64,000 nucleotides of DNA, from positions 15,173 through 79,172 of the forward strand of contig JH599958.1 of NCBI GenBank assembly GCA_000245075.1. Direction: 5' to 3'. Within the stretch, counting starts at the first letter, position 1. Every line of letters begins with the position of its first letter. Positions 50,517 to 59,390 of the stretch are shown in pieces. A program made the translations under genes and the position numbers. The notes beneath the pieces are model-generated. The model was not told the origin of the DNA. It was given only the letters and a program-made list of their open reading frames with translations, and did not search any database. The stretch comes from Acetobacteraceae bacterium AT-5844 (GTDB taxonomy: Bacteria; Pseudomonadota; Alphaproteobacteria; Acetobacterales; Acetobacteraceae).

Positions 50517-51632
50517 ATGTCAGAGACGGCAAGCATGAAAACGGCCCGGATGCACGAAGTGGGAGGGCCACTTCTCATCGAGGAGCTGGAGATTCCGCAG
50601 CCCCGCCCCGATGAGGTGCTGGTGCGTGTGCGCGCCTGCGGGATCGTGCCGAACCTGGGCAATGTGCTGGCGAACTGGACGAACTGGTTCCCCTACATGC
50701 CACTTCCTCCTTTTCCGGCCAGCTTTGGGCTGGACCCGGCGGGAGAGATCGCCGCCGTGGGCAGTCGGGTGCGCGGACTGCGAGCAGGGCAGCGCGTCTA
50801 TGTGAATCCCGGTCGGAGCTGCGGCAGTTGCAGGCATTGCAGGCGAGGCGAACCGATCGCCTGCCGGAGCTACGCTTTCAGCGGCTACTTCGGCTTTGAC
50901 CGTAAAGCCCTCGATACCTTTGTCGATTATCCTTATGGCGGGCTGAGCGAGTACATGACGGCGCCCGCGAGCGCTGTCGTCACCCTCCCGGACAATGTCT
51001 CCTTCGAGCAGGCTGCGCGGTTCGGCTACATCGGCACCGCCTATTCCGCCTTGCGGAAGGCCAAGGCAGGCCCCTCCACGACTGTGCTGATCAACGGCGG
51101 AAGCGGCACGCTGGGCCTTGGCGGCGTTGTCTCAGCGCTGGCCATGGGAGTGCCACGCATTCTGTGCACCGGCCGGGACCAGGGCCTCCTGGACGAGGTG
51201 CGCGCGTTGTCGCCGCGCCGGATCGAGACCTTTGCCATCGGCCAGGGGTCGATTGCCAGCTGGGCCAAGAGCCGCACTGATGGCGAAGGGGTGGACGCCG
51301 TGATCGACTGCCTTGGTCCCGGAGCGGAACAGGCGACCTTCCTCGACGCCCTGGGCTCCATGAGGCGGGGTGGGCGCACGGTGAACATCGGCGCGGTGGC
51401 CGGGGACGTGCCCATCAACATCCACTGGCTGATGGACAATAACATGCAGCTCATCTGCTCGGCGTGGTTCACGACCGACGAGGGGCAGGACATGGCGGAC
51501 ATGGCGGGCACCGGCGTGCTCGACCTGAGTTGCTTCGAGCACCACTGCTATCCGCTTTCCGAGGTGAACACAGCCATCTCTGGTATCGCCGTGCGTCATG
51601 GCGGCTTCTCGAACTTCGTGATCAACCCATGA
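50517..51632 (+). CDS. Medium-chain (zinc-type) alcohol dehydrogenase-like protein without catalytic zinc site
   Basis: MDR-superfamily protein of 371 aa. The structural zinc cysteines are complete (RSCGSCRHCRRGEPIAC) and the cofactor fold is present (LINGGSGTLGLGGVVSALAMG). At the catalytic zinc site the usual C-G-I-C-x-S-D reads CGIVPNLGN and the G-H-E motif reads GLDPAGE, so two metal ligands are missing. Quinone-reductase-like or other zinc-independent chemistry is more likely. GGGGAGG six bases upstream supports the ATG at 50517. It overlaps the next gene (ATGA) and starts a four-gene run. Confidence 0.84.
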   Translation: MSETASMKTARMHEVGGPLLIEELEIPQPRPDEVLVRVRACGIVPNLGNVLANWTNWFPYMPLPPFPASFGLDPAGEIAAVGSRVRGLRAGQRVYVNPGRSCGSCRHCRRGEPIACRSYAFSGYFGFDRKALDTFVDYPYGGLSEYMTAPASAVVTLPDNVSFEQAARFGYIGTAYSALRKAKAGPSTTVLINGGSGTLGLGGVVSALAMGVPRILCTGRDQGLLDEVRALSPRRIETFAIGQGSIASWAKSRTDGEGVDAVIDCLGPGAEQATFLDALGSMRRGGRTVNIGAVAGDVPINIHWLMDNNMQLICSAWFTTDEGQDMADMAGTGVLDLSCFEHHCYPLSEVNTAISGIAVRHGGFSNFVINP

Positions 51633-52378
51633 CGGCGCCCGCGGCGACGGACAGCGTCGTGCCTCTGTCGGACGGGCCTGCGGACGTGCATCTGGCGCAC
51701 CCTGCAGGCGCCGGTCCATGGCCGGTGCTGATCTTCTACATGGATGCGCCCGGCATCCGCGGTGAGCTGCACCGGATGGCCCATCGCTTCGCCGCCGCTG
51801 GCTTCTGCGTCGTGCTGCCCAACCTGTTCTATCGCGCTGGTCTCGGCTTCCGCCTTCCACCGGACTGCACGAACCCGGCGGCGCCATCGCATCACCACAT
51901 GATCGAGCTCTTCATGAACCTGAGCGTGCCGCAGGTGATGGCGGATACCACGGCCTTGCTGCACTGGCTCGATACCCATCCTGCTGCCGACGTGAGCCGC
52001 ATCGGCACGCTCGGCTACTGCATGAGCGGCCGCTACGCCCTGGCCGCGGCCAAGGGCTGGCCGCAACAGGTCCGCGCGGCAGCCTCGATCTACGGCACCG
52101 GGCTGGTGACGGAGGAAACGGATAGTCCGCACCGGCTCGCCGCCGCCGCGCCAGGGGACATCTACGTGGCATTCGCGGAGCTGGACCAGCATGCTCCCGC
52201 CGCTCACGCCGTGCCCATGCGCCAGGCCTTCCATGCGACCGGCAAGGAGGCTGACATCGAGGTGCTCCCAGGCGTCGACCATGGCTTCGGGTTCCCCGAG
52301 CGGGCGACGTATGACGAGCAGGCCTCCGAGCATGTCTGGGGCAAGCTGCTGGCGCTCTTCCAGAGGAGTCTGTCATGA
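51629..52378 (+). CDS. Dienelactone hydrolase family protein
   Basis: Alpha/beta hydrolase of 249 aa. The nucleophile is a cysteine in GTLGYCMSGRYA, as in dienelactone hydrolase, with acid in AELDQHAP and histidine in DHGFGFPE. The family opens lactones formed during aromatic ring degradation, or hydrolyses related esters. It overlaps the preceding dehydrogenase and the following monooxygenase gene by 4 bases each, so the three are translationally coupled. Confidence 0.86.
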   Translation: MTAPAATDSVVPLSDGPADVHLAHPAGAGPWPVLIFYMDAPGIRGELHRMAHRFAAAGFCVVLPNLFYRAGLGFRLPPDCTNPAAPSHHHMIELFMNLSVPQVMADTTALLHWLDTHPAADVSRIGTLGYCMSGRYALAAAKGWPQQVRAAASIYGTGLVTEETDSPHRLAAAAPGDIYVAFAELDQHAPAAHAVPMRQAFHATGKEADIEVLPGVDHGFGFPERATYDEQASEHVWGKLLALFQRSLS

Positions 52379-53994
52379 GCACGGCGCTGGACGGGCTGGA
52401 GGACCGTTACGATGTGGTGGTCCTCGGTGTCGGCCCCGTTGGCGCTTTGGCGGCCAATCTGACGGGCCGCTGCGGTCTCCGGACGCTGGCGGTGGATCAG
52501 GCGCCTGCGCCTTATCACCTGCCGCGCGCCATGGGCATCGACGATCAGTCCCTGCGCCTGCTCCAGTCTGTAGGTGTTGCGCAGGCGATGGAGGCCGAGA
52601 TCGGCCTGTACCGCACCTCGGAGTACCGCGCGGCGTCGGGCGCGGTCCTGCGGCGTATCGTACAGCCGCCGGAGCCATATCCCCTGTCCTGGCCCCCCTA
52701 CGCCACCTTCGTGCAGCCGCAGCTGGAAGCTGCCGCCCGCTCCGCGCTGGTATCCTGCCCGGACATCACTCTGCGATTGGGAGTGCGCGCGCAGTTGCTG
52801 GACGAGAAGGGCGGACCGGTCCGCCTGCGGCTCAGTGCGGAGGGCACGGAACGGGACCTCACCTGCCGCTACCTTCTGGCCTGTGACGGCGCCTCCAGCC
52901 CCGTGCGTGAACGCCTCGGCATCCCGCTGGAAGACATGTGCTTCGACGAGCCCTGGCTCGTGACCGACATCATTGTCGATGACCCCGGCCTGCTGCCCGA
53001 CGTCAACATCCAGAATTGCGACCCGGCGCGACCCAGCAGCTACATCTGCGGCCCCGGTCGGCTTCGCCGCTGGGAAGTGATGCTGCTGCCGGGCGAGGAG
53101 CCGGCGGAGATGGTGTCGGAGGCGTCCATTCGCCGGGTGCTCGCACCTTGGCTTCCGGAAGGCCAGGGAACGATCTGGCGCGCCGCCACTTACCGCTTCC
53201 ACGCGCTCGTGGCGAAGCAGTGGCGGCGCAACAACATCTTCCTGCTAGGCGACGCGGCGCACCAAACTCCCCCCTTCATGGCGCAAGGGCTCAATCAGGG
53301 CCTGCGCGACGCGGGTAACCTGTGCTGGAAGCTCTCCGAGGTATTCCACGGCCGCGCCGCCTCGTCCCTGCTCGACACCTACGAGACAGAGCGTCGGCCG
53401 GCGACGCGCCACGCGATCGCCATGGCCAAGACGCTCGGCCGCATCATCTGCGAGCGGGACCCCGCAGAAGCGGCGGAACGCGATCGTCGCATGCTTGCGG
53501 AGATGGAGGCAGGACAGGGAGTGTTCGTTCGGCAGGACCTGCTGCAGCAGGCCATCGGCGATGGCTTCATCCTGCGTAACCCGGCCGGCCAGCTTGAGGG
53601 CGGAGCCGGACGGGCGTTCCCACAACCCTGGGTCCAGACCGGGGAGGGGCGGCGGCGCCTTGATGATGCGCTGCCGACGCGGTGGCTCCTGCTGTCGCGC
53701 CCGGGCTGGCGTCCGGACGCCGCGCTGGAGCGGCAAGCCGGAGCGCTTGGCGTCACCTTTGCGGCACTGGGACCCGCGCAGGCACCCGTGCAGGCCATCC
53801 TGGAGGAAGACACCCTGATTTCGGATTGGATGGCGAGGCACGACGTAGCAGCGGTCCTGGTCCGTCCCGACCACGTCGTCTTCGGTGGGCTGTCGGGCGA
53901 GGAGCCGGAAGCGTCGTTGCTGACGAGGCTGGAGCAGGCGCTCCGTCAGCCGGAGGTTTCCACGGGCGATGCCAGGGCGTTGACCGGCGCCTGA
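52375..53994 (+). CDS. FAD-dependent aromatic monooxygenase (MhpA-like)
   Basis: Flavoprotein hydroxylase of 539 aa. FAD motif VVVLGVGPVGALAANLTGRCGL at the N-terminus, central CDGASSPVRERLGI, and GDAAHQTPPFMAQGLNQGLRDAGNLCWKL for FAD ribityl binding. The C-terminal thioredoxin-like region contains DALPTRWLLLSRPGW. Related enzymes hydroxylate 3-(3-hydroxyphenyl)propionate, resorcinol or similar phenols using NAD(P)H. With the extradiol-dioxygenase-like protein on the opposite strand it suggests a hydroxylation plus meta-cleavage pathway. Confidence 0.87.
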   Translation: MSTALDGLEDRYDVVVLGVGPVGALAANLTGRCGLRTLAVDQAPAPYHLPRAMGIDDQSLRLLQSVGVAQAMEAEIGLYRTSEYRAASGAVLRRIVQPPEPYPLSWPPYATFVQPQLEAAARSALVSCPDITLRLGVRAQLLDEKGGPVRLRLSAEGTERDLTCRYLLACDGASSPVRERLGIPLEDMCFDEPWLVTDIIVDDPGLLPDVNIQNCDPARPSSYICGPGRLRRWEVMLLPGEEPAEMVSEASIRRVLAPWLPEGQGTIWRAATYRFHALVAKQWRRNNIFLLGDAAHQTPPFMAQGLNQGLRDAGNLCWKLSEVFHGRAASSLLDTYETERRPATRHAIAMAKTLGRIICERDPAEAAERDRRMLAEMEAGQGVFVRQDLLQQAIGDGFILRNPAGQLEGGAGRAFPQPWVQTGEGRRRLDDALPTRWLLLSRPGWRPDAALERQAGALGVTFAALGPAQAPVQAILEEDTLISDWMARHDVAAVLVRPDHVVFGGLSGEEPEASLLTRLEQALRQPEVSTGDARALTGA

Positions 53995-54045
53995 GCCGAG
54001 CCGAGCCACTGCGGGACGTCATGTGAGTGAAAGGAACCGGCGCCC

Positions 54046-54417
54046 ATGGGCGATGTGACCGATGCCATTATTCTGGGTCTCGAGGACCGACGGTTCCGCG
54101 CCACGGTCGAGAACGACCTCCCAACGCTTGATGAGCTGCTTGCCGACGACCTGCGCTACGTGCATTCAAACGGCGCGACGGAGAACAAGGCTGAGTTCCT
54201 GCGCAAGCTCGCCTCGGGTGAGCGGCGGTACCGCCGCTACGAGGCAGCTGAGCGCACGGTATACCGGGAAGGTGGCTTCAGCTTCGTGTTCGGCATCGCC
54301 CTCGCGGTGCTGGTGCGCGCTGCGGGGCAGATCGACATGCAGCTGGCCTACACTGCGGTTTATCGCAACAGCCCCTCCCCGCGCCTCATGACCTGGCATT
54401 CAGCAAAAACGAGCTGA
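54046..54417 (+). CDS. NTF2-like (DUF4440-type) small protein
   Basis: Protein of 123 aa with the cone-shaped NTF2 fold pattern: ENDLPTLDELLADDLRYVHSNGATENKAEFLRKLASG followed by strands up to LAYTAVYRNSP. Such proteins act as small isomerases, hydratases or ligand-binding partners. No catalytic residues can be assigned. The last residues (PRLMTWHSAKTS) keep the family tryptophan strand. It follows the MhpA-like gene by 51 bases and ends the plus-strand run. Confidence 0.75.
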   Translation: MGDVTDAIILGLEDRRFRATVENDLPTLDELLADDLRYVHSNGATENKAEFLRKLASGERRYRRYEAAERTVYREGGFSFVFGIALAVLVRAAGQIDMQLAYTAVYRNSPSPRLMTWHSAKTS

Positions 54418-54530
54418 CTTCGGCCTCACCTGCGGCTCGAGCGTGAACAACTCCGGAAAACAATAAAACAACAGGGAGGGGATGGACGACATGAGGCGGA
54501 GGCAGACCATCACTTCCGCGCTGAGCATGG

Positions 54531-55424
54531 CTATTCCCAGGGCGGTGTCTGGCCAAGGCTCTCCCGCAGAGCGGCAAGCAAAGCCTGGACCCGGGGGATC
54601 TGCACCCGGTTCGCGGGGACCAGCGCCTTGACCCAGATCTCCGGCAGGGGAAACGCCTTGAGCACCTCCTGCAATTCGCCGGAGCGGAGCAGCGGTGTCG
54701 CGACGTAGCTCGGCAACAGCACGATGCCGTTCCCTTCGCACGCCGCGGCGAGAAGAACCTGGCTATCGTTGGCGCTCAGCTTCGGCGCCACTTCCACACC
54801 GATCGGGCCACGGTCGCTCTCGAACGTCCAGATCGGGCCGGTTGGCAGGAAGTTCAGGATGTCATGTTCAACAAGATCCCGCGGGTGTTGTGGCATGCCG
54901 CGCCGGGAGAGATAGGCCGGTGAAGCGCAGACCACCCGCCGCAGCGGGCACAAAGCCTCATCGACCACATTGCTGAAAGAGGCCGGGAACACCGTCACGG
55001 CGAGGTCGAAGCCTTCCTCGATGGGGTTCAATGGCCGGTCCGCCAGGACCACGTCGAGGCTCAGCCGCGGGTGCTCCGCCTGAAAGCGGGCGAGGATGGC
55101 GCCGAGATAGAGAATGGCCAGCGTGGTCGGGACCTTCACCCGCAGATGACCCTCGAGGTCGCGGCGTGGCCGTGCCATTTCGAGGAGAACCTCGTCCAAC
55201 TCCGCCACCGCCGCCCGTACGCGCGGCAGGAAGCGCTGGCCCGCCTCAGTCAGTGCGACACGGCGGGTGGTGCGCGCGAACAGCTCTACCTTGGCGGTCC
55301 ATTCCAGCTGATCGATGCGCTTTGTCACGACCGAAGGCGCGACCCCGATTTGCCGTGCCGCAGCGGAGAAGCTGCCACTGCTGGCCACTGCCAGGAACGC
55401 CTTCAGGTTCGTCAGAGTGTCCAA
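54531..55424 (-). CDS. LysR-family transcriptional regulator with TTG start
   Basis: Regulator of 297 aa. The helix-turn-helix is N-terminal (LTNLKAFLAVASSGSFSAAARQIGVAPSVVTKRIDQLEW), leaving no room for a later start. Translation begins at a TTG preceded closely by AGGAGGAGG, a strong ribosome-binding site. The effector domain contains GHLRVKVPTTLAILYLG and IEEGFDLAVTVFPA. It diverges from an FAD oxidoreductase gene, and a 9-bp palindrome in the gap is a good candidate for its binding site. Confidence 0.89.
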   Translation of the reverse strand: MDTLTNLKAFLAVASSGSFSAAARQIGVAPSVVTKRIDQLEWTAKVELFARTTRRVALTEAGQRFLPRVRAAVAELDEVLLEMARPRRDLEGHLRVKVPTTLAILYLGAILARFQAEHPRLSLDVVLADRPLNPIEEGFDLAVTVFPASFSNVVDEALCPLRRVVCASPAYLSRRGMPQHPRDLVEHDILNFLPTGPIWTFESDRGPIGVEVAPKLSANDSQVLLAAACEGNGIVLLPSYVATPLLRSGELQEVLKAFPLPEIWVKALVPANRVQIPRVQALLAALRESLGQTPPWE

Positions 55425-55451
55425 GCCCTCCTCCTAGGATTGTTCGCGATT

Positions 55452-55475
55452 CGCGTTAAGTACTCCCTTAACGCG
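55452..55475. promoter_or_regulatory. LysR-type operator candidate
   Basis: CGCGTTAAG and CTTAACGCG form a perfect 9-bp inverted repeat with a 6-base spacer, 28 bases upstream of the LysR TTG and 65 bases before the divergent FAD oxidoreductase ATG. The position is typical for LysR autoregulation and activation. Confidence 0.6.
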
Positions 55476-55539
55476 GCTCATTCTCGTCAGGTAGGCGCGA
55501 GATTAGCTTCCTGGCAAACATCTGACAGGGAGCAGATCG

Positions 55540-56907
55540 ATGACGCAGGCTCATGGGCGAACTGTGACGGAGCCAGCCCGCAAGACTGAAGTCTTCGGCG
55601 AGTTCGATGTCGTGGTTCTGGGCGGTGGCATGGCTGGAATCGCCGCCGCGGCGGCAGCGGGCAGAGCGGGGGCTTCAACCCTCCTGGTCGAGCGGTACGG
55701 CTTCCTGGGTGGCATGGGAACGGCTGCGGGAGTGACGAATTTCTGTGGCCTGCACGCCAATATCCATGGCGACATCCAGCAGGTCGTGCACGGTGTGACG
55801 GACGATCTGCTGGGGCGGATCGATCGCCTTGGGGGACTGCGGACCCCTCACGACGTGTTCGGCAAGACAAAGGCGCAGGCCTACGACACGGCCGCATTCA
55901 AGATCGCCGCCGATGATCTGCTGCTGTCGTCCGGTGTCCAGATCCTGTTCCACGCCGTGGCCGCTGGCGTGACGATGGATGGGGAGCGCCGGGTGGCGGC
56001 CCTGTTTCTGGAGACCAAGTCGGGGCGCCGTGCCGTTTTTGGGCGCGTCTTCATCGACGCCTCGGGTGACGGCGATCTCTCCGTCTGGGCCGGAGCGCCA
56101 TGGGAACTCGGGGATGGCGAGGGCGGCATGCTCTACCCCTCCACCATGTTCCGCCTCAACGCGGTGGCCGCTGGCGCGGCAGAGGCCCGTGCGTGGGAGG
56201 GCATCCCGGCGATCATGGAGGCGGCGGAGCGCGATGAAGGAATGCGCTTTCCGCGCAAGACCCCCATTATCCGTCCACAGAAGAACTCGATCGAATGGCG
56301 CGCCAACGTCACGCAAGTCACCAATCCCGATGGCAGCCCCGTGGATGGAACGGACGCCGTGCAGCTGAGCCATGGCGAGATCGAAGGGCGCCGCCAGATC
56401 CGTGACAGCTTCTCCTTCATGCGCGACCGCGTCCCGGCTTTCCGCGATGCCTACATCGTCGACATCCCGCCGCAGCTCGGCATCCGGGAGACGCGGCGTG
56501 TCCTCGGCGACTACGTCCTGACCGAGGCGGACGTGCTGGAATGCGCGAGCTTCGAGGACTCCATCGGCGTCAATGGCTGGCCGATCGAGGCGCATGTGGC
56601 TGGCGACGTGCTGTTCAAGTGGCAGGACATCCCGCATGCCAGGGGCTTCAACCATTTGCCCTATCGCATGCTGTTGCCGCGAGGGCTGGACAATGTGCTG
56701 GTAGCGGGCCGTTGCGCGTCGATGAGCCATATGGGACAATCCGCGGCACGTGTCTCCGGCGCCTGCTTCGTCATGGGCGAAGCGGCGGGAGAGGCAGCGG
56801 CGATGATGGCCCCGGGCACCGGCACCAGCCGTGATGTGAACGTCGAGGTCCTACAGCAGCGGCTCATCCGAAACGGCGCCTTCCTGGGCTTGGACGGCAT
56901 AGCCTAG
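55540..56907 (+). CDS. FAD-dependent oxidoreductase (FAD_oxidored family)
   Basis: Flavoprotein of 455 aa. FAD motif DVVVLGGGMAGIAAAAAAGRAGASTLLVERYGFLGG, FIDASGDGDLSVWAG in the middle and PRGLDNVLVAGRCASMSHMGQSAARVSGACFVMGEAAG at the C-terminus. The family is mostly uncharacterised and related to fumarate-reductase-like flavoproteins. The substrate cannot be inferred. AGGGAG supports the start. It is alone on its strand, divergent from the LysR gene that presumably controls it. Confidence 0.84.
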   Translation: MTQAHGRTVTEPARKTEVFGEFDVVVLGGGMAGIAAAAAAGRAGASTLLVERYGFLGGMGTAAGVTNFCGLHANIHGDIQQVVHGVTDDLLGRIDRLGGLRTPHDVFGKTKAQAYDTAAFKIAADDLLLSSGVQILFHAVAAGVTMDGERRVAALFLETKSGRRAVFGRVFIDASGDGDLSVWAGAPWELGDGEGGMLYPSTMFRLNAVAAGAAEARAWEGIPAIMEAAERDEGMRFPRKTPIIRPQKNSIEWRANVTQVTNPDGSPVDGTDAVQLSHGEIEGRRQIRDSFSFMRDRVPAFRDAYIVDIPPQLGIRETRRVLGDYVLTEADVLECASFEDSIGVNGWPIEAHVAGDVLFKWQDIPHARGFNHLPYRMLLPRGLDNVLVAGRCASMSHMGQSAARVSGACFVMGEAAGEAAAMMAPGTGTSRDVNVEVLQQRLIRNGAFLGLDGIA

Positions 56908-57100
56908 CTCTGCCGCAGCCCTCCTGGTCACGCGCCGGAAGACGTTCCCAGCCGGAGGCGCGCTCGCGGCCTGCGCTTCTTGCTAGACCCTCATGCGGGC
57001 CGATCGGGGCACCTCTCTCAGCGGAGAGCTCCGATCAGGTGGAACAATGAGGAAAGTCGCCAACCGGGGCGAGCGCGGTCAGTCACGGCCCCGGTGCAGC

Positions 57101-57120
57101 GGGCCCGGCGAGCCGGGCCC
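57101..57120. terminator. Strong hairpin between convergent genes
   Basis: GGGCCCGGC and GCCGGGCCC pair perfectly with only GA between them, followed by TTAT on the plus strand. It serves the FAD oxidoreductase gene or the convergent Bug gene. The rest of 56908-57142 shows nothing else. Confidence 0.5.
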
Positions 57121-57142
57121 TTATCTGCGAGAACACTTGTTG

Positions 57143-58123
57143 TCATTCGGGCTGGATGCCGCTCCGGCGCACCACATCCTCCCAACGCGCAATCTCGCGC
57201 AAGCCACCTTCGCGGAACTCCCCTGGCGTCGAGGCCACGGGCTCGAAGCCCAGCTCCGCCAGGCGGGCGCGCATGGCGTCGCCGGTGAGGACCTGGCGCG
57301 CCGCCCGGGCCAGGGCCTCCACCATCGGCGCAGGCAAGCCAGCAGGCCCGATCAGCCCGTTCATCAACGCCGCGTCCACCTGGGGTTGGCCAGCTTCCGC
57401 CATGCTGGGCACGTCCGGCAACAGCGGCGCCCGCGTCGCGCCCGTCACCGCCAGGGCCCGCAACCGCCCGGCCCGCACATGCTCCGCCATTGCGGGCACA
57501 GTGCCGAAGGCCATCTGCACGCGCCCCGCCAGCAGGTCCGTGATCATGGGCCCGCCGCCACGGTAGGGTACGTGCACATAGGTAAAGTCGGCGGCAAGCC
57601 GGAGCTGTTCACCCGCCATATGGACGGCAGAGCCATTACCGGCGGAGCCAAAGCCCAGTTCGCCCGGCTTGTCCTTTGCAGCCCGCACCAGCTGCGCCAG
57701 GTCCTTCCAGGGTGACTGCGCGGGCACCACCAGCACCAGAGGCGAACGGACAAGCATGGAGATGAAGGTGAAGTCCCGCCGCGTGTCATAGGGCAGGCGT
57801 GCGGCGAATAATCCAGGATTGACCAGGAAGGCGGTGTCCACCACGCCAAGCGTCGCCCCATCGGGCGGCGCCGTGGCGATCGTCTGGGTGCCGGTGATGC
57901 TGGCGGCGCCGCCACGGTTCTCGACGACGAAGGAGGCGCCCGGTGCGCCCGTCATCTCCTGCGCCAACAGCCGCGCAGTCATGTCGCTGGCACCCCCTGG
58001 GGGATAGGGCACGATCAGCCGCACGGTCCGTGGCAGGGCCTGCGCCCTGGCGCCGCCTGCATGCAGTGCCAGCGCGCCGCCGAGGGCAAGGGCGCCGCGT
58101 CGTGTCAGGGATGCCTGATTCAT
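57143..58123 (-). CDS. Tripartite tricarboxylate transporter receptor (Bug/TctC family)
   Basis: Periplasmic receptor of 326 aa with a leader containing TRRGALALGGALALHAGG and cleavage near ARAQ. Family runs: RTVRLIVPYPPGGASDMTARLLAQ, FVVENRGGAASITG, PPDGATLG. It lies 32 bases downstream of an enolase-superfamily gene on the same strand, so it likely binds the sugar acid or related substrate of that enzyme. TctAB partners are absent. Confidence 0.9.
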   Translation of the reverse strand: MNQASLTRRGALALGGALALHAGGARAQALPRTVRLIVPYPPGGASDMTARLLAQEMTGAPGASFVVENRGGAASITGTQTIATAPPDGATLGVVDTAFLVNPGLFAARLPYDTRRDFTFISMLVRSPLVLVVPAQSPWKDLAQLVRAAKDKPGELGFGSAGNGSAVHMAGEQLRLAADFTYVHVPYRGGGPMITDLLAGRVQMAFGTVPAMAEHVRAGRLRALAVTGATRAPLLPDVPSMAEAGQPQVDAALMNGLIGPAGLPAPMVEALARAARQVLTGDAMRARLAELGFEPVASTPGEFREGGLREIARWEDVVRRSGIQPE

Positions 58124-58155
58124 GTGTCGTTTCCTCGTTCTTCTTTGAGGCGGCC

Positions 58156-59304
58156 TCAGCTATGCGAAAGGTGCCACTGCTCGGTCATCCACGGCGCCAA
58201 TTGCTCCGGCGCCAGTTCCAGGCCGATACCCGGTCCGCCCGGCAGCCCCATGGTGCCGTCCGCCGCCAGCTCTGGCGTGCCGCACAGCGTCAGCAGCGGG
58301 TTCGGGGTCACGTCGTACTCGATGAAGGGATAGGGCAGCGCCCCACCGCCCCGCCGCGCCGTCAGCAGCGCCGCCATCTGCAACGCCGCGTGGAAGTTTA
58401 CCGCCGTGCCGAAAACATGCGGCATGACCGGCACATCGAAGGCGTCGGCCAGGGCGGCCACGCGCCGCAGGCCGGTGAAGCCGCCACAAACCGTCAGGTC
58501 CGGCTGCAGCACGCCAAAGGCGCGGGCCTGAAGCATATCGCGATAGGCAGCCAGGCTGCCCAGCGCCTCCCCGCCCGCGATGGCACAGCGCGCGGCCGAG
58601 GCGAGGGCCTGGTAACCGCCGATGTCCTCGGGCTGCAGCGGTTCCTCGACCCAGAGCAGCTCGGCCTCCTCCATGGCGCGGAGCGAAGCCAGGGCGGCGC
58701 CTGCCGAATAGCCCTGGTTGATGTCGACCATCAGCGCCACCTCCTCGCCGACCTGATGGCGCAGCGCGCGTGTCATGGCGCCGTCCTGGCGTGGAGACAC
58801 ACCGGCGCGCGGCTTGATGGCGCGGAAGTTACGGCGAAGCAGCGCATCGACCTGCGCGGGGTAGGCGCCGTAGGGCTCGGGCCCCTCGGCGATGAAGGGA
58901 CCGCTGGCGTAGGCCATCATTCGCTGGCGGGAGGCGCCGCCGAGCATCTGCGCCACGCTGATGCCCTGCTCGCGCGCGGCGAGGTCGTGCAGCGCCATGT
59001 CGATGGCGGAAACGCCCATCATGGCGGCACCGCGGCGGTCATAGGCCAGGGTCGCGGTCATGGCGCCGTAGAGCCGCGCCATGTCGCGGGCGGGCTGGCC
59101 CAGCACCAGCGGCGCCAGCTTGGCTTTGATGAAAGCCGCGGCGGCGAAAGGCGAGGAGAATACCTCTCCCCAACCACGGGTGCCGTCCTCCGCCACGAGT
59201 TCCAGCAGCAGGAAGTCGCGCCTGCGGATGAAGGTCGAGGCATTGCCGAGTGGCGGGCTGGGCGAAAAGCCGCAGTGATACCCGTTGATGGCGACGACCT
59301 TCAT
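58156..59304 (-). CDS. Enolase-superfamily enzyme (mandelate racemase/MLE group)
   Basis: Protein of 382 aa. N-terminal capping domain (GNASTFIRRRDFLLLELVAEDGTRGWGE) and barrel with IKPRAG (lysine of the K-x-K-type region, here K-P-R), metal ligands DINQGY, EEPL and GGEALG, and a late MPHVFGTAVN histidine. The KPR variant fits dehydratases or racemases that use other bases. It precedes a Bug gene in the same unit and diverges from a LysR gene across an 86-base A+T-rich gap. Confidence 0.86.
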   Translation of the reverse strand: MKVVAINGYHCGFSPSPPLGNASTFIRRRDFLLLELVAEDGTRGWGEVFSSPFAAAAFIKAKLAPLVLGQPARDMARLYGAMTATLAYDRRGAAMMGVSAIDMALHDLAAREQGISVAQMLGGASRQRMMAYASGPFIAEGPEPYGAYPAQVDALLRRNFRAIKPRAGVSPRQDGAMTRALRHQVGEEVALMVDINQGYSAGAALASLRAMEEAELLWVEEPLQPEDIGGYQALASAARCAIAGGEALGSLAAYRDMLQARAFGVLQPDLTVCGGFTGLRRVAALADAFDVPVMPHVFGTAVNFHAALQMAALLTARRGGGALPYPFIEYDVTPNPLLTLCGTPELAADGTMGLPGGPGIGLELAPEQLAPWMTEQWHLSHS

Positions 59305-59390
59305 GCTTCCTCCGACGCGTTCCTTGCCTCCGAAGCTGGTCGGCCTTTCTTATGCTGTCAAATATCTGGTTTTCTTGATTTCATAGATGA

